Shown: positions 15,347 through 22,603, numbered from the stretch's first letter. The stretch: 22,765 nt of DNA from a virus (IMGVR_UViG_3300022602_000452:1-22765), one strand, 5' to 3'. A program made the numbers and translations. The notes: generated by a model from the sequence alone, not told the origin.

Positions 15347-15594
15347 TGGCTAATAGTCAAAATAATGGCGTTTGGACCAATACCCAAAGTAATCCCTATC
15401 CCCAGTCGCCCTTTTTGGATGAACAAACCAAGCGCCCAACACGTGCTTGGCAACAGTATTTATTGAATTTACTAAACTTTTCTTCAGCTACCAATGCCAC
15501 AAAAGGCACCGGTACGTTACCTACTAATCCGGCTGGATTTATTAATATTACTGTTAATGGCCAACCAATGAAAGTGCCATATTACAACCCATGA
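15346..15594 (+). CDS. Hypothetical protein, 82 aa, tail-region accessory
   Basis: The start ATG shares a base with the gp10-like stop (TAATG), so translation is coupled. The 82-residue product begins M-A-N-S-Q-N-N-G-V-W-T-N-T-Q and has a Pro/Gln-rich N-terminus with a helical R-A-W-Q-Q-Y-L-L-N-L-L-N-F (about 36-48). It ends with a beta-like I-N-I-T-V-N-G-Q-P-M-K-V-P-Y-Y. No known motif is visible. It lies between the tail hub gene and the SET-domain fusion, overlapping the latter by ATGA. A small structural protein of the tail is the simplest guess. Confidence 0.65.
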   Translation: MANSQNNGVWTNTQSNPYPQSPFLDEQTKRPTRAWQQYLLNLLNFSSATNATKGTGTLPTNPAGFINITVNGQPMKVPYYNP

Positions 15595-16436
15595 ATCTTG
15601 TTTACGTTAAACCTTCTATTCCAGTTAAACAGCAAATAGAAAATTTGCAAACTGAACTATTAAAAATGCCACAAGCTGACATAGTGACAGAACACGTTTT
15701 TTATCCAGGTTTTTATGAACGAAAAATTACCATTCCAGCTTGGACAGTATTAACTGGCGCCGCCCACAAAACTGATTACAAAATTCGTTTAGAAAAAGGA
15801 ACAATTGCTGTAAATGTAGGCGAAAAAGTAACCATAATGACCGCCCCTTATGAATTTGAAGCAAAAGCTGGTGAACAACGTGTTGGACGTGTTTTTGAAG
15901 AAGAAGTGGTTTGGGTGGACGTTTATGCCAATCCAGATGATTGCCAAGATTTAACTGTATTAGAAGAACGTCTTTATGTTGTGCCAAACTGCGGTTTAGG
16001 CGAAAATAGAGTTGCTTTGCAAATTAATAATGCAAAAGCAGATTACAAGCTTTTTTTAGATCAAATAGGTTTAAATGAAGTGGAAATTGATAAAATAGTA
16101 ACAAATGAAGCGGATGTAATAGATATGCCTAATGGATATTTTGTGAAACTTAAAGAATCAAAAATCCATGGAAAAGGCTTATTTGCTACAAAAAACTTTA
16201 AATTAGGGGAAATTGTTTGCCCCGGCCGATTGGCTGGTAAACGAACCCCTGGCGGTAGATTTATAAATCATTCGTATGACAGTAACATTATGCCAATAAA
16301 AGTTGGTGATGATATTTACGCAATGGCCAGTCGTGATATTTACGAAAATGAGGAATTGTTAGTAGATTACAGGTCATCAATGAGGGTTAATTTTGGTATT
16401 ACATTACAAGGGGAAATGCCATGTCAGGTTGGGTAG
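15591..16436 (+). CDS. SET-domain protein with N-terminal cupin-like beta domain
   Basis: SET domains transfer methyl groups from S-adenosylmethionine to protein lysines. Of 281 residues, about 180-265 form a compact SET domain: S-K-I-H-G-K-G-L-F-A-T-K-N-F-K-L-G-E-I-V (190-209, opening motif), G-R-F-I-N-H-S-Y-D-S-N (222-232, the cofactor-binding N-H-S) and A-S-R-D-I-Y-E-N-E-E-L-L-V-D-Y (246-260, with the conserved Tyr). Only about a dozen residues separate the first two motifs, so the usual SET insert is nearly absent. No post-SET cysteines follow. Residues 35-130 look like a double-stranded beta-helix (K-I-T-I-P-A-W-T-V-L-T-G-A-A-H-K, G-T-I-A-V-N-V-G-E-K-V). The start (ATGA overlap) and end (16-base overlap with the next gene) place it firmly in the virion operon. 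The substrate is unknown. Methyltransferase activity is inferred from motifs; a structural use of a SET fold cannot be excluded. Confidence 0.85.
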   Translation: MNLVYVKPSIPVKQQIENLQTELLKMPQADIVTEHVFYPGFYERKITIPAWTVLTGAAHKTDYKIRLEKGTIAVNVGEKVTIMTAPYEFEAKAGEQRVGRVFEEEVVWVDVYANPDDCQDLTVLEERLYVVPNCGLGENRVALQINNAKADYKLFLDQIGLNEVEIDKIVTNEADVIDMPNGYFVKLKESKIHGKGLFATKNFKLGEIVCPGRLAGKRTPGGRFINHSYDSNIMPIKVGDDIYAMASRDIYENEELLVDYRSSMRVNFGITLQGEMPCQVG

Positions 16437-17347
16437 CCGGTGCAGTAGTAGTTGGGTCAGTAGCTTCAGGCTATTTGCAATCCCAAGCCACGCAAAATGC
16501 GGCGCAACAATACGCTAATGCCGCAAATCAAGGTATTCAGTATAGCCAAGGTATGTTTAATACCATTAATAACGAAACTTTGCCTTACCAAAACACAGGT
16601 TTGCAAGCAAATAACGCTATTAATTCTATGTTGCCCGGCACTTATACCAATGCTCAAGGCGGAACTTCTACTGGTTCTGGGTATTTAACTGCCAATCCAA
16701 CCATGAATGATTTGACACAATTGATGCCAAATTATCAATTTGGATTAACACAAGGTATGGGTCAAGTTAATGCTGGCATTAATGCTGGCGGTGGGTATTT
16801 AAGCGGTAATGAAATTCAAGGCGCTAATACTTTTGCCCAAAACTATGCTGGAAATGCTTTGCAAAACGCTTTTACTAATTATCAAACCAATCGCCAAAAC
16901 GTTGCTACCAATCTTTATAACGCTTCTAATATTGGCACTACTGGCGTACAAACTGCGGCTAACGCTGGTTCTGGAACTGCTTCTAACGTTTCAAATATGC
17001 TTTCAAGCATTGGTAATGCCCAAGCTTCTGCAACAATGGGCCAAGCTAATTCTATTGCTGGTGGATTAAATAATATTAGTAATTACGCTATGCTTTATGG
17101 AATGACACAACCAGGTGGTTTAAGTGGTTCTGATATTCGTATGAAAGAAAATATTGAAACGGTTGGCTGGTTACCAAATGGTTTGCCAGTTTACACTTGG
17201 GAATATAAACCAGAATTTAAAAATGACGATAATTGCGGTCACGGCAAATTTATTGGTGTTATGGCTCACGAAGTTGAAAAAATTATTCCTGAAGCCGTTA
17301 TTACACGTCCTGACGGATTTAAAACGGTTGATTACTCTAAAGTTTAG
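16421..17347 (+). CDS. Putative ejection protein with C-terminal S74-type chaperone domain
   Basis: ATG 16421 has AAGGGGAAA upstream and overlaps the SET gene by 16 bases. The 308-residue product starts with a hydrophobic Gly/Ala/Val helix (M-S-G-W-V-A-G-A-V-V-V-G-S-V-A-S-G-Y-L). A long Asn/Gln/Ala/Gly-rich helical body follows (to about 230), typical of internal virion proteins ejected with DNA (compare the position of P22 gp7). Residues 236-308 are S74-like: G-S-D-I-R-M-K-E-N-I, F-I-G-V-M-A-H-E-V-E-K-I-I-P-E-A-V, D-G-F-K-T-V-D-Y-S-K-V. The Ser-Asp cleavage pair is present (S237-D238), but the protein stops right after V-D-Y-S-K-V. It therefore lacks the closing coiled-coil helices seen in the tail fibre's S74 domain. 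The ejection role is inferred from order and composition. Confidence 0.75.
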   Translation: MSGWVAGAVVVGSVASGYLQSQATQNAAQQYANAANQGIQYSQGMFNTINNETLPYQNTGLQANNAINSMLPGTYTNAQGGTSTGSGYLTANPTMNDLTQLMPNYQFGLTQGMGQVNAGINAGGGYLSGNEIQGANTFAQNYAGNALQNAFTNYQTNRQNVATNLYNASNIGTTGVQTAANAGSGTASNVSNMLSSIGNAQASATMGQANSIAGGLNNISNYAMLYGMTQPGGLSGSDIRMKENIETVGWLPNGLPVYTWEYKPEFKNDDNCGHGKFIGVMAHEVEKIIPEAVITRPDGFKTVDYSKV

Positions 17348-17356
17348 GAAATAGTT

Positions 17357-18820
17357 ATGGCTGAATTTACTGCGGACTTAAATCCAAAACAAAACACCAT
17401 GTCCCTTGGTGATATGATGAAAATGGGGCTTTATGGTGCCGAAACTCAAATTGCCCAACGTGAAGCCCAAATGGCAACACAAAAAGCAAAAGAAATGCCT
17501 ATTATTCAAAATTGGGCTAAAGACCCATCTAATAAGCTTGAAGATGGTTCTTTTGATTTGCATCAAATTCCAGCATTAATTTCAATTGCCCCAATGTCAG
17601 GTCCTGAATATGCTGACAAAATTATTAGCCTTACAAAAAATCATATTGAAACCAATAAAGCATTAAATGAACTTTCTGAACAAAACAGAAAACCAATTGC
17701 TTCAGTATATGGTTCTTATGGTCAGTTGGCCGCAAATGGACAAAAAATTACTCCAACAGATATTGTTAATTCTTTAGAAACATTAAAACAATATTATCCA
17801 CAAAATGCAAAAGCTATTGATGGACAAATTAAAGGCTGGTCAGCTTATCCTAAAGACCATCCTGTTGACCCACAAGCATTATTACGTGCTAGAAATGAAT
17901 CTTTAACGCCAACCCAATTAATTGACCAGTTTTCACCTAAAGTTGGTATGTCTAAAATTGGTGGCGCAGACGTTCCAGTTGTTACTACACCTTCTGTTTC
18001 TGGCGAAACACCAAGTATTAAAACTACTCAATTTAGTAGCGGTACAGGTGGATATATTGCTGGCGGTACTACCGGTGCTACAGCATCTAAACCAACAACT
18101 GAAGAAGCTGGCAAACGTTTACCAGCTATTGTTAACTATGGCGCTGGACTTAAATATACTCAAGACCCCGCATTATTTAATCTTAATGATGCTCAGAAAA
18201 AAGTTTATGACAAAGGCGATGAAATGGTTAATTCTATTGGTGCTGGTCTTAAAGCGGCCAAAGATATTCAACAACCAATTCGCAAGGTTGAAGAATACAT
18301 TAATAGCGCAAGTGGTTCTAAGCTTTATCAAACCCTACAAGCTGGCGGTAAATACGCATGGGGCAATTCTGATTTAGATTCATTAGTCAAAAACGTTGCT
18401 TCAATTCAAGCTAGAAATGCTGAAGTTATGGGATTGTCAAAAACTGACCATATGCAAGATTTGAACGCTAAATTAAGTGGTAGTGAAAAAATTGACCCCA
18501 AAGCATTGGCTGGTGTTATGCAACAAGTTAAAGCTGATGCCGTGGCCGCTGAAAAATATAACAACGGATTGCAAAAATTTGTTGAAAAGCATGGCGATAT
18601 TAATGGCCGTATTTTGGCTAATAAATTTCAACAAGCTTGGGCAGATAATTATGACACACGTATCTTCCAACAACAAAACATTGAAAATTCTAATTTGCCA
18701 GAAATTGACAAACAAAGACGTATTGCTGAAATTCATTCCACAATGTCTAAAGATGAATACAAAGAACTTGAAAATAAAGCTAAGATTCTTTACCGTTTAG
18801 AAAAAGGTCTATATCAATAA
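17357..18820 (+). CDS. Putative ejection/internal virion protein, 487 aa
   Basis: ATG 17357 follows TAGGAAATAG. The 487-residue product has no signal peptide or membrane segment and looks mostly alpha-helical. Early parts are Gln/Ala/Lys-rich (residues 25-50), a Gly/Thr/Ser-rich flexible linker lies around 205-245, and the C-terminal half is helical and charged (K-K-V-Y-D-K-G-D-E-M-V-N, E-I-D-K-Q-R-R-I-A-E-I-H). I recognise no domain. It is flanked by the S74-ended protein and the M15-headed protein, the same layout as the gp7-gp20-gp16 ejection block of P22. Its helical nature fits a DNA-delivery channel component. The next ATG overlaps its stop (TAATG). Confidence 0.65.
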   Translation: MAEFTADLNPKQNTMSLGDMMKMGLYGAETQIAQREAQMATQKAKEMPIIQNWAKDPSNKLEDGSFDLHQIPALISIAPMSGPEYADKIISLTKNHIETNKALNELSEQNRKPIASVYGSYGQLAANGQKITPTDIVNSLETLKQYYPQNAKAIDGQIKGWSAYPKDHPVDPQALLRARNESLTPTQLIDQFSPKVGMSKIGGADVPVVTTPSVSGETPSIKTTQFSSGTGGYIAGGTTGATASKPTTEEAGKRLPAIVNYGAGLKYTQDPALFNLNDAQKKVYDKGDEMVNSIGAGLKAAKDIQQPIRKVEEYINSASGSKLYQTLQAGGKYAWGNSDLDSLVKNVASIQARNAEVMGLSKTDHMQDLNAKLSGSEKIDPKALAGVMQQVKADAVAAEKYNNGLQKFVEKHGDINGRILANKFQQAWADNYDTRIFQQQNIENSNLPEIDKQRRIAEIHSTMSKDEYKELENKAKILYRLEKGLYQ

Positions 18821-20838
18821 TGGCTGACCCAACATTAGATGATGACATTCCTGGGTTTAAAACACCCTATTCTGGTACTGATAGAGTTGGTGTAACAGTT
18901 GCCCCAGCACCGGCTTCTTTTGCCAATGCAAAAGCTTTGCCAACACCGGCACCTGATGTTGCTGACTTACAACCTGACCTTAAAGAACGTATTGATGCAC
19001 TACGGGATTTGTGGAAAAACAATAAAGAACTTAACCCTAAGGGCGAAGATTTGCCTATCATTAGCGGTTATAGAACTAAAGAACAGCAACGTCAGCTTTA
19101 TTTAGACCGTCTTAAAAATCCTAATTTAGTAGCTGAACCTGGAAAAAGCCGTCATGAAAAGGGTGATGCAATTGACATTCACCCACGGGTCCCAGATTCA
19201 TTATTAACACAAGTAGGTTTGCACCGTCCTTATGGCGTTAAAGACCCAGTTCATGTTCAAATTAATCCAGATTTGCCATATGAACCAACCCCATATGATG
19301 TAGAAGCTGATACGGATGTGCCTGGCTTTAAATCTACATACAATCCTAAAGGTCCTACAGCCGCACAAGAAATGGGTGCAATGTATGAAGAAGCCAAAAA
19401 AGCCCCTGGCAACCTAGCTAAAACATTTGCTTCTGCCGCTGATACAGCACTAAATACTATTCCAGCTACAGCCCAATTTGTTGCAGAACCAGTAGCTAAA
19501 TTAATTGACCGTATTGGTGACACTAAAGTTGCAGAAGAAGCATTGCAAAAGGCAACTAGCTACTTCCAAAGTCCATTTGGTAAAACATTTGGTCTTACAA
19601 AAGACCCAGTTTATAACGCTGAAGCAACCCATCAAATTATGGATTACGTTGGTGAACACGCTGACCGTGGCGCCCAATGGATTGCTGATAACACCGGTAT
19701 GGATAAGTCAGATGCCGCATGGTTTCTAAATGCCGCCGCACTTAAAGCCGCACCATATGTAGCCCGTGGCACTAAAGCTACTGCCGCTAAGGTTGGTGAA
19801 GTTGCAACTGCTGAAAATGCTGGCAATTTACTTTCTGAAATAAGTGGCAAATTAACTGCCGCAAGCCCATATAACACTAAACGTGCATATGCCGCTGGAT
19901 TTGAAAAGAACCCAGCAATTTTAGAATATTCAAAAGAAGGTGCAGTTTCAGCACCAGAAGTTGTTGGAAATGTAAGACAAGCTTTACAAAACGTTAAAGA
20001 AAGCAGAAAACAAGCTTATCAACAAGGAATTGCTACTACCAAAAATAATCAAGTGTTTTTGGACTTTAAACCTATTCGTGAAGCTTTTGATGCAACTGTT
20101 GAATCACTTAAATCTAAAGGTGTTGGCGGTGTAGAAGCTTCTAAAGTTGGTCCAGAAACTATGTCCAAGGTTAAAGAAATAGAAGATATTTTGAATGAAT
20201 GGGAAAACAAACCTGAACTTCATACTGCCGGCGGTTTGGATGACCTTAAACAGCGTATTGATGATGTTTATTCACAAGGAATGACTGAAAATGCAAAACG
20301 TGTAATGACTACTACACGTAATGCCGTAAAAGACACCATTGTTAAGCAAGATAAAAATTATGAAAAAACAATGGCTGATTATGAAAAAGGCCTTGAACTC
20401 GAACGTGAAATTGAAAAAGCTTTAAGCCTTGGAAATAAAACTGGTGTTGATACTACCATTCGCAAGCTTGCCCAAGTATTTTCTAATAAAAGCACATTAA
20501 GCAAACAATATCGTTTAGAACTATTGCAAGAACTTGAAAAGGTTGGCGGAAAAGACGTTATTGATAAATTGGTTGGTTATGCTATGGGTCAATCCACGCC
20601 TGGCGGATTGCAATTGCTTGGTGATTTGGTTGTAGGTGCTGGCGCACATATGTTAAGCCCTGAAGCTGGCGTTACAACATTAGGTGCATTAGCGGCCGCC
20701 CAAAGTCCTAAAGCGGCTTTATATGGTGCCTATGGTGCTGGACGTACTGCACGTGCAATTAGCGATATTGGGGCTAATGTAAAATCCCAAGTAGCTAAAG
20801 GTAAAACAAAATTAAGTGAATTAACTTCTAGGAAATAA
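18820..20838 (+). CDS. Large internal/ejection protein with N-terminal M15 peptidase domain
   Basis: This is probably a virion-borne peptidoglycan peptidase fused to an ejection protein. Of 672 residues, about 50-150 match the M15 (VanY/endolysin-type) fold: I-I-S-G-Y-R-T-K-E-Q-Q-R-Q-L-Y (80-94), S-R-H-E-K-G-D-A-I-D-I-H (110-121, zinc ligands H112 and D119) and D-P-V-H-V-Q-I (142-148, third ligand H145). The zinc set appears complete. The motif D-[IV]-P-G-F-K-[TS]-x-Y occurs on both sides of this domain (9-17 and 166-174). The rest is long and helical (e.g. E-Y-S-K-E-G, coiled stretches at about 390-560), with a Gly/Ala-rich hydrophobic stretch near 590-650 and a basic end. Translation starts at a TAATG overlap. 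Local wall cleavage during DNA entry is the likely role (inference). Confidence 0.83.
   Translation: MADPTLDDDIPGFKTPYSGTDRVGVTVAPAPASFANAKALPTPAPDVADLQPDLKERIDALRDLWKNNKELNPKGEDLPIISGYRTKEQQRQLYLDRLKNPNLVAEPGKSRHEKGDAIDIHPRVPDSLLTQVGLHRPYGVKDPVHVQINPDLPYEPTPYDVEADTDVPGFKSTYNPKGPTAAQEMGAMYEEAKKAPGNLAKTFASAADTALNTIPATAQFVAEPVAKLIDRIGDTKVAEEALQKATSYFQSPFGKTFGLTKDPVYNAEATHQIMDYVGEHADRGAQWIADNTGMDKSDAAWFLNAAALKAAPYVARGTKATAAKVGEVATAENAGNLLSEISGKLTAASPYNTKRAYAAGFEKNPAILEYSKEGAVSAPEVVGNVRQALQNVKESRKQAYQQGIATTKNNQVFLDFKPIREAFDATVESLKSKGVGGVEASKVGPETMSKVKEIEDILNEWENKPELHTAGGLDDLKQRIDDVYSQGMTENAKRVMTTTRNAVKDTIVKQDKNYEKTMADYEKGLELEREIEKALSLGNKTGVDTTIRKLAQVFSNKSTLSKQYRLELLQELEKVGGKDVIDKLVGYAMGQSTPGGLQLLGDLVVGAGAHMLSPEAGVTTLGALAAAQSPKAALYGAYGAGRTARAISDIGANVKSQVAKGKTKLSELTSRK
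18844..18870 (+). repeat. DxPGFK flank motif, copy 1
   Basis: This encodes D-I-P-G-F-K-T-P-Y just before the M15 domain. The matching copy lies just after the domain at 19315-19341. Confidence 0.6.
19315..19341 (+). repeat. DxPGFK flank motif, copy 2
   Basis: This encodes D-V-P-G-F-K-S-T-Y immediately after the M15 domain and before the helical body. Confidence 0.6.
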
Positions 20839-20840
20839 CT

Positions 20841-21569
20841 ATGGCATCCGTACTTTTATCCCCAGTTGGTAATGGCCAACAATTTTTTGATAACAATGGT
20901 GTGCCATTAAATGGCGGATTTATTTACACTTATCAAGCTGGTTCTAGCACATTGTTGACTACCTATACAACTAATAACGGAACTATTGCTAATCCTAATC
21001 CTATTGTTTTAGATTCTAGTGGTCGTCCACCAAATGAAATTTGGATGCAAACTGGATATAGTTATAAGTTTATTATTCAAACTTCTTCTGGCACTACATT
21101 ACAGACTTTAGATAATTTATATCCAATATTGCAAAATGCACCATCAGTATCAGCATCAATTCCTAGCGGTTTAATTGCTATTTGGTCAGGTAGCCTTGGT
21201 TCTATTCCTAGTGGCTGGGTGCTTTGTGATGGCACCAATTCAACCCCCGATTTGCGTAATAGTTTCATATTAGGTGCCGGCAATAGTTATGCTGTAGGCA
21301 CAACTGGTGGTTCAACAGACGCTATTGTAGTAAGCCATACACATACAATTATAGACCCAGGACACCTTCATAATTTTGGAAAACGAGGTGATGACGGAAT
21401 TGGAACAGCAAATTATTATGGTCCAGTTGGATTTAACTTGGATGTAGGTGCTGGCGATGCAAATATGTCATCTGCAACAACCGGAATTACAAATCAATCC
21501 GCTGGTGTAAGCGGTTCAAATGCCAATATGCCACCATACTACGCATTAGCGTTCATCATGAAATCATAG
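20841..21569 (+). CDS. Tail-collar-domain adhesin with head-binding-like N-terminus
   Basis: This is a second candidate receptor-binding protein. ATG 20841 follows TAGGAAATAACT. Residues 1-95 carry V-G-N-G-Q-Q-F-F-D-N-N-G-V-P-L-N-G-G, I-Y-T-Y-Q-A-G, N-P-I-V-L-D-S-S-G-R and G-Y-S-Y-K-F-I-I. This layout resembles the head-binding domain of P22-type tailspikes and related fibres. Residues about 107-160 are a phage tail collar domain: I-P-S-G-L-I-A-I-W-S-G, I-P-S-G-W-V-L-C-D-G, T-P-D-L-R-N-S-F-I-L-G-A-G. Then come H-T-H-T-I and G-H-L-H (about 167-178), His patterns that bind metal in T4 gp12-like tips. The C-terminus, N-M-P-P-Y-Y-A-L-A-F-I-M-K-S, is typical of the family. At 242 residues it is short and likely trimeric. 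Confidence 0.87.
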   Translation: MASVLLSPVGNGQQFFDNNGVPLNGGFIYTYQAGSSTLLTTYTTNNGTIANPNPIVLDSSGRPPNEIWMQTGYSYKFIIQTSSGTTLQTLDNLYPILQNAPSVSASIPSGLIAIWSGSLGSIPSGWVLCDGTNSTPDLRNSFILGAGNSYAVGTTGGSTDAIVVSHTHTIIDPGHLHNFGKRGDDGIGTANYYGPVGFNLDVGAGDANMSSATTGITNQSAGVSGSNANMPPYYALAFIMKS

Positions 21570-21577
21570 GTGTGGAT

Positions 21578-21784
21578 ATGGTAGATATTGACCCAGTTAA
21601 AGTCGGTGTAATGTGGCAAAAAGTTGAAGCTATGGAACGTGAAGTAGCTGAAATGCGCCACGATATTAAAGAATTGCTTGCTATGGCTAATAAAGGTCGT
21701 GGTGGATTTTGGGTCGGTATGATGGTTGTATCGGGCATTAGTTCATTAATTGGTTTTGTAGCACATTACTTTACGCAAAAATGA
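21578..21784 (+). CDS. Small membrane protein with coiled coil, holin-like (XhlA-type)
   Basis: I choose ATG 21578, with AGGTG at 21568-21572 as ribosome site; the GTG at 21572 would overlap that site. The 68-residue product has an N-terminal amphipathic/coiled-coil part (V-E-A-M-E-R-E-V-A-E-M-R-H-D-I-K-E-L-L) and one C-terminal membrane segment (F-W-V-G-M-M-V-V-S-G-I-S-S-L-I-G-F-V-A). This is the layout of XhlA/hemolysin-type lysis accessory proteins. It opens the lysis cassette and overlaps the next gene by four bases. Holin or holin-partner function is inferred; which of the three membrane proteins makes the hole is unclear. Confidence 0.7.
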   Translation: MVDIDPVKVGVMWQKVEAMEREVAEMRHDIKELLAMANKGRGGFWVGMMVVSGISSLIGFVAHYFTQK

Positions 21785-21963
21785 ATAATAATTACCGATT
21801 AGTTCTTATTTGGTTGTTGGTTTATATTGTTGGAATATCGGCAACAATAGGATCGCTTTGTATTCTTGATTGGATTCCTTGCCTTGCTACAGGCGATACT
21901 CGTCAATGGACTATGCAGTTAATTGCTGTAATAGTGGCTTTATTAGCTGGAAATCAAAAATGA
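21781..21963 (+). CDS. Two-pass small membrane protein, holin candidate
   Basis: The frame starts at an ATGA overlap and ends with TGA 21961-21963. The 60-residue product has two hydrophobic segments, L-V-L-I-W-L-L-V-Y-I-V-G-I-S-A-T-I-G (7-24) and W-T-M-Q-L-I-A-V-I-V-A-L-L-A-G (43-57). They are joined by a short loop with two Cys (C27, C34) and T-G-D-T-R-Q. A short N-terminus and a two-segment topology fit small class II or pinholin-like proteins, but the sequence is not one I recognise. It is flanked on both sides by other membrane-protein genes with 4-base overlaps. Confidence 0.65.
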   Translation: MNNNYRLVLIWLLVYIVGISATIGSLCILDWIPCLATGDTRQWTMQLIAVIVALLAGNQK

Positions 21964-22196
21964 ACGAAATACTATCCCATATTCTTACTGGAAAAGATAA
22001 CAAAACTCATGACATTGCACGTTGGGCGTGGATGCTTGGGTTTTTGGTTGTTGCTGGTTCTGCAATTTATTTAATCTATTCTGGCAAAGAAATTAGTCTT
22101 ACAGAATTGGCTGGCGCCCTTGGAATTGTTTCAGGTTCAGGGGCCGCATCCGTAGCCGGAAAACATATGGCTGGTGCTGAACCAGAACAACAATGA
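21960..22196 (+). CDS. Small membrane protein, 78 aa, holin or antiholin candidate
   Basis: The start is ATG 21960 (ATGA overlap). The frame is open further upstream from a TTG at 21870, but that would overlap most of the previous gene and has no ribosome site. The 78-residue product has a charged N-terminus (M-N-E-I-L-S-H-I-L-T-G-K-D-N-K-T-H-D), one clear membrane helix (W-M-L-G-F-L-V-V-A-G-S-A-I-Y-L-I-Y), a weaker Gly/Ser/Ala-rich hydrophobic stretch (L-A-G-A-L-G-I-V-S-G-S-G-A-A-S-V-A-G) and an acidic tail. Similar short proteins occur beside spanins and endolysins in many phages. The exact role is uncertain. Confidence 0.65.
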   Translation: MNEILSHILTGKDNKTHDIARWAWMLGFLVVAGSAIYLIYSGKEISLTELAGALGIVSGSGAASVAGKHMAGAEPEQQ

Positions 22197-22603
22197 TTCC
22201 TTATGCAAGTTACATCAAAATTGGTTTATCTATCCTATTTATATGCGGTGTCTTTTTCGCTGGCTGGCATACTAGGGATAGGGATTTTACTATTTACAAA
22301 GACCAGGTCCGTATTGCGGCAGAAAAGCAACAAGCGGAAAATGAATCAATCAAGAAGCAACAAGAAATAACCACTAAAGGAATCCAAGATGAATATGATG
22401 CGAAATTGGCTTTGCTACGCCAGTATTATGCTAACGGGGTGCGCCAGCCAACCAGTACCGGTGCAATGTCCGGCCTTTCCTCAACCACCAAACTTTCTGA
22501 TGCAATCGCCGCCTACAATCAACTTGCTTCCGACTGCGCCATCACAACCTTACAAACCGTGACCCTTCAGAAATGGCTGACTGAACAAATGAGTATTAAA
22601 TGA
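22193..22603 (+). CDS. Rz: Inner-membrane spanin subunit (Rz-like)
   Basis: i-Spanins sit in the inner membrane and, with an outer-membrane lipoprotein, join and fuse the two membranes at the end of lysis. The 136-residue product has an uncleaved N-terminal anchor (I-G-L-S-I-L-F-I-C-G-V-F-F-A-G-W, about 10-25). A long charged periplasmic coiled coil follows (about 30-78, rich in Lys/Gln/Glu), and the C-terminal part has two Cys-free helices separated by a G-A-M-S-G-L-S-S linker. The start overlaps the preceding stop (ATGA), and its stop overlaps the endolysin ATG. A complete Rz1 frame lies inside it at 22389-22562, which strongly supports the call. Confidence 0.88.
   Translation: MIPYASYIKIGLSILFICGVFFAGWHTRDRDFTIYKDQVRIAAEKQQAENESIKKQQEITTKGIQDEYDAKLALLRQYYANGVRQPTSTGAMSGLSSTTKLSDAIAAYNQLASDCAITTLQTVTLQKWLTEQMSIK
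22389..22562 (+). CDS. Rz1: Outer-membrane spanin lipoprotein, nested in Rz (Rz1-like)
   Basis: A 57-codon frame in the +1 register of Rz runs from ATG 22389 to TGA 22560-22562, entirely inside Rz. It begins M-N-M-M-R-N-W-L-C-Y-A-S-I-M-L-T-G-C-A-S, a lipoprotein signal peptide with lipobox L-T-G-C and the modified Cys at residue 18. The mature part is 40 residues and very Pro-rich (Q-P-V-P-V, C-P-A-F-P-Q-P-P, S-P-P, S-Q-P-Y-K-P), as in lambda Rz1, whose mature form is also 40 residues. AAAGG at 22376-22380 is a good ribosome site 8 bases before ATG 22389. Other in-frame ATGs at 22395 and 22398 are possible. The pairing with Rz marks a Gram-negative host. Confidence 0.93.
   Translation: MNMMRNWLCYASIMLTGCASQPVPVQCPAFPQPPNFLMQSPPTINLLPTAPSQPYKP

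Noticed and set aside
17922-18377. Forward open frame of 151 codons in another register of the 487-aa gene
   Set aside because: The product is a low-complexity Leu/Lys-rich shadow of Ala/Thr codons with no ribosome site. The main frame has coherent start, stop and coupling.
21870-21959. Upstream TTG extension of the 78-aa membrane protein
   Set aside because: It would overlap half of the previous gene and has no ribosome site. ATG 21960 fits the ATGA coupling seen throughout the cassette.
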